A program made the translations under genes and the position numbers. Below the pieces are notes generated by a model. That model was not told the DNA's origin. It did not search any database and was given only the letters and a program-made list of their open reading frames with translations. This document shows positions 6,123-10,629 of a stretch of 10,629 bases of DNA, piece by piece; the first letter of the stretch is position 1, and the number at the start of each line of letters is the position of its first letter. This DNA comes from CAZPEV01 sp964585635 (GTDB lineage: Bacteria > Zixibacteria > MSB-5A5 > GN15 > JAAZOE01). Where the stretch lies: contig CAZPEV010000117.1 in the NCBI GenBank assembly GCA_964585635.1, forward strand, positions 1-10,629. Reading direction: 5' to 3'.

Positions 6123-6884
6123 ATGGATTTTTCCTATTTCCTGGACGGCTATAAAACCTATTTCGGCAAAGAGTACATGGAGACCGGCAAGTCGGCGCAG
6201 TTGACGACTGAACGGACACGAACGGAAATCGACCGGCTGATCGGACTGCTCAATCTGACGGGAAAAGAAAAAATCCTGGATGTCGGCTGCGGCTGGGGAC
6301 GGCATGCGGCGGAACTGGCGCGTCGTGGATACGCGGTCACCGGCATCGATCAATCCGAGGCGATGATTGCAAAGGCCGATGAGATAATGCGCCAAGAAGG
6401 ATTGAAGGCCACCCTGGTCGTTCAGAACATGGAAGATATTGTTTATTCCGATGCCTTTGATATCGGTATATCCCTGTTTGGAAGTTTTGGATATTCCTGG
6501 AAAGACGACGTCCATCTCTCAATATTGACCCACCTGCGCCAAGCCTTGCGCAAAGGGGGACGGCTGTGCCTTGAGCAATGGAACCGCGCCAGGTTGCTCG
6601 AACTGGATGGGAAGCAAACGTCGCTGGAGCATAAAGGGACGACCATCGTCGAAGACCGTAAATTCGACGAGGTCCAGGGGAGAATGAACATCCGCAGGCG
6701 TTATGTCACCGGCGGGGATTGTATGGAGCGGAGAGTATCCTTTCGCCTGTTTACGGGAGATGAAATCCACGATTTGCTGACGACCGCCGGGTTTGAGAAA
6801 GTTGACGTTTACGGAGATTTTGACGGCGGCGCATTTCGCCCCGACTCGCGGACGATGGTCGTAGTGGCGACGGTGGAAAAGTGA
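6123..6884 (+). CDS. class I SAM-dependent methyltransferase
   Basis: A Rossmann-fold methyltransferase of unknown substrate. The 253-residue product carries SAM motif I ILDVGCGWGRH (51-61) and an acidic residue after strand 2, VTGIDQSEAM (D76). A post-II region FDIGISLFGSFGYSW and motif III-like LRKGGRLCLEQWNRARLL follow. The C-terminal part ends with a typical antiparallel strand, SRTMVVVATVEK. Spacing of motif I and the GIDxSxxMI pattern suit small-molecule or general methyltransferases, but no specific subfamily is recognised. ATG 6123 is preferred. TTG 6105 has a good AGGAG only one base upstream, too close to be comfortable. The gene sits between moxR and the DUF58 gene, flanked by two direct 60-bp repeats, so it looks inserted into that operon (inference). 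Confidence 0.88.
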   Translation: MDFSYFLDGYKTYFGKEYMETGKSAQLTTERTRTEIDRLIGLLNLTGKEKILDVGCGWGRHAAELARRGYAVTGIDQSEAMIAKADEIMRQEGLKATLVVQNMEDIVYSDAFDIGISLFGSFGYSWKDDVHLSILTHLRQALRKGGRLCLEQWNRARLLELDGKQTSLEHKGTTIVEDRKFDEVQGRMNIRRRYVTGGDCMERRVSFRLFTGDEIHDLLTTAGFEKVDVYGDFDGGAFRPDSRTMVVVATVEK

Positions 6885-6920
6885 CGTCCATGACAGTCAA
6901 AGGGATGGTTTTGTCATAAT

Positions 6921-6980
6921 GTAGGGGCGGGTGCCCAGCCGCCCGGAATCATTTGCGGGCGCGCAGCCGCGCGCCCCTAC
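6921..6980 (+). repeat. 60-bp double-hairpin intergenic repeat, copy 2
   Basis: Same element as at 5946-6005, in the same orientation, with identical ends GTAGGGGCGG and GCGCCCCTAC. The right hairpin and the spacer are conserved, apart from one A/G change in the spacer. Five of the six differences fall in the loop and inner stem of the left hairpin, which here keeps a 6-bp stem (GGGCGG/CCGCCC). It lies 36 bases after the methyltransferase stop and 52 before the DUF58 start. Identity to copy 1 extends two bases further on each side. Confidence 0.9.
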
Positions 6981-6994
6981 GGGATGGAAGGCGG

Positions 6995-7010
6995 CCACCC
7001 TTTAGGGTGG
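6995..7010 (+). repeat. short hairpin before the DUF58 gene
   Basis: CCACCC (6995-7000) and GGGTGG (7005-7010) form a perfect 6-bp stem with a TTTA loop, followed by GTAAAAAG. It lies 14 bases after repeat copy 2 and 22 bases before the DUF58 start. It has no T tract and could influence translation of the next gene. Confidence 0.6.
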
Positions 7011-7032
7011 GTAAAAAGTAATGCGGTGACGA

Positions 7033-7938
7033 ATGATCCAAACCGATTATAGAAAATACCTCTCCCCGGATATCGTTTCCAAGCTCAAGGGGATGGAATT
7101 GCGGGCGCGCATGGTGGTGGAAGGATTTATCACCGGCCTGCATAAGTCACCCTACCACGGCTTCTCGGTCGAGTTCGCCGAGCACCGTCAGTACATGCCG
7201 GGTGATTCGATTCGGGATATCGACTGGAAGGTGTATGCCAAATCCGACCGGTATTATATCAAGCAGTACGAGGAGGAAACCAACCTCAAGGCGTATATCC
7301 TGCTGGATTGCTCGGCCTCGATGGGATATTCCTCCGGCGCCGCGGTGCAGCCGAAATTCGATTACGCCCTGACCCTGGCGGCGTCACTGTCGTACCTGAT
7401 GATCAAGCAGCGGGACGCCGTCGGACTGGTGACTTTCGCCGACACGATCAGTCGTTATCTGCCGCCGCGTTCGGCCGGCGGGCATTTGCACAATCTGCTG
7501 TATCATTTCAACAATCTGCAAACCGCTTCCACCACCGACCTGGCCTTGCCGCTGCATGAGATGGCGGAACGGATCAGACGGCGGGGACTGATTATTGTCA
7601 TTTCCGACCTGTTCGATGATCCGGCGCGGATCGTGTCCGGCCTCAAGCATTTCCGTCACCGCCACCATGAGGTGATCGTCTTTCAGGTTCTCGACCCGCG
7701 CGAGCGGGATTTTGCCTTTTCGGGGGAGGCGATCTTCGAGGACATGGAGACGGGCGAGAAGATCACCACCTTGCCGTGGCAGATACGCAAGGATTATTTG
7801 CGGAAGTTCAAAGCGACGGCCGACCTGATCGCGTCGGAATGCCGCCAGGCGCGGGTCGATTATCATCAGATCGATACCTCGATGCCGTTCGATCAGGCGC
7901 TATATTCGTTTCTTGCCAAGCGGGAAAGGTTGTATTGA
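7033..7938 (+). CDS. DUF58 protein with VWA-like domain
   Basis: DUF58 proteins carry a von Willebrand factor A-like fold and are the usual genetic partners of MoxR ATPases. The 301-residue product has the hallmark DUF58 block YMPGDSIRDIDWKVYAK (54-70). A metal-ion-dependent adhesion site DCSAS (D92, S94, S96) starts the VWA-like domain, and a later strand reads IIVISDLFDD. The product lacks the N-terminal membrane helices found in long DUF58 proteins, so it is of the short, soluble type. The Shine-Dalgarno before ATG 7033 is weak (GGTGA), which may mean translational coupling has been lost. BatA-like VWA membrane proteins often follow such genes, but here an unrelated AT-richer PIN gene comes next. 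A complex with the MoxR at 4992-5924 is likely but inferred. Confidence 0.93.
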   Translation: MIQTDYRKYLSPDIVSKLKGMELRARMVVEGFITGLHKSPYHGFSVEFAEHRQYMPGDSIRDIDWKVYAKSDRYYIKQYEEETNLKAYILLDCSASMGYSSGAAVQPKFDYALTLAASLSYLMIKQRDAVGLVTFADTISRYLPPRSAGGHLHNLLYHFNNLQTASTTDLALPLHEMAERIRRRGLIIVISDLFDDPARIVSGLKHFRHRHHEVIVFQVLDPRERDFAFSGEAIFEDMETGEKITTLPWQIRKDYLRKFKATADLIASECRQARVDYHQIDTSMPFDQALYSFLAKRERLY

Positions 7939-8015
7939 TATACCCGTGAACTGGAGTGTGGGACAGCTTAAACCATGCAACCAGTAAATGTAGCAAGAGA
8001 TAGGAGGCCAATATT

Positions 8016-8489
8016 ATGAAGCAGGTGTATCTATGGGATGCATCAGCGCTAGTTAGAATTTATGTAAACGATGGCAAAGGAACTGCAAAGGCCAACGAAA
8101 TCTTTCGCTCCAAGAAAAGCACCAATTTTGCAATTGAATATTCAAAGACTGAAGTACTTACAGCATTGAAGCGAAAATGGAAGAAGAAAGAGATAACAGG
8201 TGACCAATACATGCGTTTAGTCATGAATGCCCATGATGAACTTAGTAGTCGTTTGCAAATCCGCGATGACCCCCTGGATCGATTCGCGGATATGATGGAT
8301 GCCCTTGATATTGTCAAGAAGTACGGAGTAGATATCATTGATGCGGCTGCGATTGTCGGGATTAAGACTGGTTTATTGGGCCATTTCGCTGGTGAAAGTG
8401 GACCGTTTCTCATAACGGCTGACAAACGCTTGGCAAAAGCTGCGAAGGACAATAACGTAAAGGTCGTAAATCTCAACGAGTCGCCATGA
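8016..8489 (+). CDS. orphan PIN-domain protein (VapC-like putative ribonuclease)
   Basis: PIN domains are metal-dependent ribonuclease folds, best known as VapC toxins. The 157-residue product shows the four conserved acidic positions: D8 in WDASALVRIY, E46 in KTEVLTALKRK, D109 in DIIDAAAI and D136 in LITADKRLAKAAK. It ends with the usual VKVVNLNES strand. AGGAGG (8002-8007) lies eight bases before the ATG. No VapB-like antitoxin gene is seen upstream: only 77 bases separate it from the DUF58 stop, and nothing antitoxin-like follows directly. Base composition is clearly AT-richer than the neighbours, with many AAA and AAT codons, which suggests horizontal acquisition. A stand-alone PIN nuclease and a toxin that lost its antitoxin are both possible. 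Confidence 0.85.
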   Translation: MKQVYLWDASALVRIYVNDGKGTAKANEIFRSKKSTNFAIEYSKTEVLTALKRKWKKKEITGDQYMRLVMNAHDELSSRLQIRDDPLDRFADMMDALDIVKKYGVDIIDAAAIVGIKTGLLGHFAGESGPFLITADKRLAKAAKDNNVKVVNLNESP

Positions 8490-8528
8490 TCGGTGACGGG
8501 ATATGCCAGTGATCAGGGAGGGAATATG

Positions 8529-8675
8529 ATGAATAAATCGTTGAATGTACTTTTGCACGAAATGAATTTACAGGGTACGCCATCCCCTCTGGGGATGGGC
8601 GGGTCGTACGCCGCGTCTCCGCCCCTCAAGTATGTGATTGACATCCCTCATCGACCATATAACTTGCGTACATAA
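8529..8675 (+). CDS. possible 48-residue small ORF, unknown
   Basis: A short frame begins MNKSLNVLLHEMNLQG and ends PHRPYNLRT. GGGAGG (8516-8521) lies seven bases before the ATG at 8529, or four before the ATG at 8526. I recognise no family, signal peptide or membrane helix. The frame runs through a hairpin at 8581-8597, and the second half has a composition that looks non-coding. Only the good Shine-Dalgarno supports it; it may be chance or a decayed fragment. Confidence 0.22.
   Translation: MNKSLNVLLHEMNLQGTPSPLGMGGSYAASPPLKYVIDIPHRPYNLRT
8575..8612. repeat. hairpin with flanking GTACGCC direct repeats
   Basis: CATCCCC (8581-8587) and GGGGATG (8591-8597) form a perfect 7-bp stem with a TCT loop; flanking CGC/GCG extends it across a bulge. 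GTACGCC occurs at 8575-8581 and again at 8606-8612. It lies in the 226-base gap between the PIN and zinc-ribbon genes. The lack of a T tract argues against a terminator. Confidence 0.5.
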
Positions 8676-8715
8676 GTTATTACTGTTCTAGCACCATCAT
8701 AGTCTGGAGGAGGTT

Positions 8716-8949
8716 ATGGACAGGTATTGTCATTCGTGCGCGGCGCCGCTGGGCGCGGAATTCAAGGGTCCGGCGGAGAATTTCTGTAAGTACTGCACCG
8801 ATGAAGCCGGTAAGCTCAAACCGCGGGCCGATATTCAACAGGGGATTGCGCAGTGGTTCAAGGGCTGGCAGACCGGGATTGACGACAAGACGGCCACGGT
8901 TCGGGCGGCGCATTACATGAAGTCGATGCCGGCTTGGGCGGAGAAGTAG
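8716..8949 (+). CDS. small putative zinc-ribbon protein
   Basis: The 77-residue product starts with a four-cysteine zinc ribbon, CHSC (5-8) and CKYC (24-27). The C-terminal half, LKPRADIQQGIAQWFKGWQ...HYMKSMPAWAEK, matches a recurring family of short bacterial and archaeal proteins annotated only as putative zinc ribbon. Function is unknown; metal binding is inferred from the cysteines. A strong GGAGGAGG (8706-8713) precedes the ATG. It is cytoplasmic, with no signal peptide or membrane helix. Base composition returns to that of the chromosome, unlike the PIN gene before it. The gene appears to be a single unit, because 86 bases separate it from the next gene. Confidence 0.88.
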   Translation: MDRYCHSCAAPLGAEFKGPAENFCKYCTDEAGKLKPRADIQQGIAQWFKGWQTGIDDKTATVRAAHYMKSMPAWAEK

Positions 8950-9035
8950 TATCCCCAGGCGCAGCCTGTCGCCCGCCCGACGGTAAACTCGGGGCAGGGT
9001 ATCGGCCGTCTCGGACAAAGGAATAACAGGCTGTT

Positions 9036-9917
9036 ATGCCCAAGATATTGATTTTCGGCGGGACGGGGATGCTGGGGCGGCCGGTGACGCACCGGCTGCT
9101 CGATGACGGCTTTGCCGTCAGGCTGTTCACCAGCCATCCCGACAAGGCCCGTCAGATTTTCGGCGAGACGGTCGAATACGCTCAAGGGGACGTGGCCGAT
9201 ATCCAAAGCATCCGCCAGGCGATGCCGGGATGCGAGGCCGTCTATATCAATCTCAAGGGCGGCCCGACCAGGGAAAGCTATGTCCGAATCGAACAGGGGG
9301 GGCCGAAGAATATCTACGCCGCTGCCAAAGATACCGGCGTTCGGAAAATCGTCCAGATCGGCGGCGCCAATTACGACCAGAAGAACGCCGCCCATTTCCT
9401 CGCCAGGGTGAAAGTCGAGGCGGAAAAGGCGCTGATGGCGTCCGGCATCACCTACGTCATCCTGAAGCCTTCCTGGTTTTGCGAGTCGTTGCCGCTGTCC
9501 ATCAAAGCCGACAAGGCGATCTTTGTCGGGTCCGGGAAGCGATCGTTTCATTTCCTGACATCGGCGGATTATGCGGAAATCGTGTCGAAATGCTTTTCCG
9601 GATCGCTGGCCGATAATAAGCGGCTGACCATCTTCGGCCCGGAGCCGATGCCGATCCCGGAGGCGATGCGGCGCTTTCTAACGATTGCCCATCCGGATGT
9701 CAGGCTCAATCATCTGTCGCTCTGGATGGCGCGGCTGGCGGCGGCAGTGTCATTTAACACCGGCCTTAAGGCGGCCGTGACGCTGATGGCTTTCTATGAC
9801 AGGCATGATGATGCCGACGTCGAAATCGGCCCGGAAGAGGCGGATCGGCTGTTCGGCCGCTGTCCGACGACGGTTGAAGAATGGGCCACCGTGTATCGGA
9901 AGGTGATTGGGGGGTAA
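9036..9917 (+). CDS. NmrA-like/atypical short-chain dehydrogenase family NAD(P)-binding protein
   Basis: A Rossmann-fold protein of the atypical SDR type. The nucleotide-binding motif GGTGMLG (8-14) follows the first strand, KILIF. A later acidic patch, YAQGDVADIQSI, is where these proteins contact the adenine. The conserved core VRKIVQIGGANYDQK and VEAEKALMASGITYVILKPSWF is visible. The classical Y-x-x-x-K catalytic pair is not evident, as is usual in NmrA-like members, which may act as redox sensors or as reductases. The 293-residue length is normal. The start ATG follows ACAGG (9026-9030). The substrate is unknown, and its neighbours do not suggest a pathway. Confidence 0.88.
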   Translation: MPKILIFGGTGMLGRPVTHRLLDDGFAVRLFTSHPDKARQIFGETVEYAQGDVADIQSIRQAMPGCEAVYINLKGGPTRESYVRIEQGGPKNIYAAAKDTGVRKIVQIGGANYDQKNAAHFLARVKVEAEKALMASGITYVILKPSWFCESLPLSIKADKAIFVGSGKRSFHFLTSADYAEIVSKCFSGSLADNKRLTIFGPEPMPIPEAMRRFLTIAHPDVRLNHLSLWMARLAAAVSFNTGLKAAVTLMAFYDRHDDADVEIGPEEADRLFGRCPTTVEEWATVYRKVIGG

Positions 9918-10038
9918 AATACATCTGCCTTTCATCCGCCCGACTGTACCCCATAGAGTAGCGCGCTTTCCCCTTGATGATGCCGTGAAAATTCCCTTAA
10001 TTACCCCGATATGGCGTGAATAATCGGAAAGGACAGTC

Positions 10039-10629
10039 ATGGGCATGAATCAGAAAGAAAACAACCTCGCAATCCCGCAACGGGCCGACATCGCTCCCCA
10101 GCACACTTGGAATCTGACCGACCTTTACCGAAATGAAGCGGAATGGGAAAATGACTTCCAGAAGGCGCAAGGATTGATCGCCAGGGCGGCCGATTTTACC
10201 GGCCGATTGACCGGGTCGGCCCAGACCCTCTATGAATGCCTTGGCCTGCGCGACGAACTGTCAATACTGAGCGCCAACCTGTACCAGTACGCCCGGCTGA
10301 GCCAGGACCTGGACAACCGGTCATCGAAATACCAGGCGATGACCGACCAGGCGGCGATGCTGGCATCACAGGGGGCCGCGGCCTTTGCCTTTGTGGAGCC
10401 GGAACTGCTTATGGTTGATGACAGTCGTCTGCGCGAATTGGGCGGCCAGTTTCCCAAGACCGACATTTACGATTTCTACCTGCAGGAATTGATCCGATCC
10501 CGATTGCATATTCGGTCGGGCGAGGTGGAAGAGCTTTTGGCGCAGTCGGTGATGATGGCCCGCGGCTCGGAAAATGTCTTTACGCTGCTCGATGACGCCG
10601 ACCTGAAGTACCCGGTCATCAAGGATGAA
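10039..10629 (+). CDS. pepF: oligoendopeptidase F (M3 family), 3'-truncated by window edge
   Basis: PepF is a cytoplasmic zinc oligopeptidase that cleaves short peptides. The 197 codons present are the N-terminal helical part of a protein usually near 600 residues. The frame stays open to the last base. Recognisable features are the opening block TWNLTDLY (about residues 29-36) and the segments YEC...LRDELSILSANLYQYARLSQDLDN and YDFYLQELIRSRLHIRSGEVEELLAQ. The zinc-binding HExxH and the catalytic domain are beyond the window. AAAGGA (10028-10033) lies five bases before the ATG, a clear Shine-Dalgarno. The 121-base gap after the NmrA-like gene suggests its own promoter, but I found no convincing one. 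Family assignment is good; the exact subtype is not certain. Confidence 0.9.
   Translation, partial: MGMNQKENNLAIPQRADIAPQHTWNLTDLYRNEAEWENDFQKAQGLIARAADFTGRLTGSAQTLYECLGLRDELSILSANLYQYARLSQDLDNRSSKYQAMTDQAAMLASQGAAAFAFVEPELLMVDDSRLRELGGQFPKTDIYDFYLQELIRSRLHIRSGEVEELLAQSVMMARGSENVFTLLDDADLKYPVIKDE

Noticed and set aside
5946..6980. The two 60-bp repeats as a CRISPR array
   Set aside because: Only two copies exist, about 975 bases apart and separated by a gene, with no spacer periodicity or cas genes.
9912..9953. GGGGTA...TACCCC inverted repeat as a terminator after the NmrA-like gene
   Set aside because: The arms are six bases with a 30-base loop and no T tract follows.
9974..10002. TTGATG / TTAATT as a pepF promoter
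   Set aside because: The 17-base spacing is right, but the -10 matches only three of six consensus bases.

Overview
The window is bacterial chromosomal DNA with mid-to-high GC content, and nearly every gene reads on the + strand. The left half is the classic origin-proximal block: mnmG (gidA), rsmG (gidB), parA and parB, with a perfect parS site between mnmG and rsmG. A membrane-anchored M23 peptidase and a bactofilin follow directly. I cannot name the organism from sequence alone. The block is Gram-negative-like, and together with a MoxR/DUF58 pair and GTAGGGGCG...CGCCCCTAC intergenic hairpins it would fit an uncultivated FCB-type or deltaproteobacterial-type lineage, perhaps Zixibacteria-like; this is a weak guess.

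Layout. Bases 1-1257 hold the C-terminal two thirds of MnmG. A terminator-like hairpin overlapping parS lies at 1267-1303. RsmG (1311-1892), ParA (1966-2787) and ParB (2720-3568) follow closely; parA and parB overlap by 68 bases. An M23 peptidase (3576-4355) and a bactofilin (4372-4767) complete what looks like one segregation and cell-shape operon. The 224-base gap after the bactofilin carries one perfect and two imperfect DnaA boxes, so it is a candidate replication origin or DnaA-controlled region.

The middle holds a MoxR AAA+ ATPase (4992-5924) and its usual DUF58 partner (7033-7938). These are normally adjacent, but here a SAM-dependent methyltransferase (6123-6884) sits between them, flanked on both sides by directly repeated 60-base double-hairpin elements (5946-6005 and 6921-6980). 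This looks like a cassette inserted in a MoxR/DUF58 operon.

The right part is accessory. It has an AT-richer orphan PIN-domain gene (8016-8489), a hairpin-containing gap with a possible 48-residue ORF, a small zinc-ribbon protein (8716-8949), an NmrA-like NAD(P)-binding protein (9036-9917) and the start of oligoendopeptidase F (10039 to the window edge).

How the genes may work together: ParB loads on parS near the origin and ParA moves it. The bactofilin may act as a polar or membrane scaffold that links ParABS with the adjacent peptidoglycan hydrolase. MoxR and DUF58 probably form a chaperone-like ATPase/VWA pair. No complete insertion sequence, tRNA, rRNA or CRISPR array was seen.
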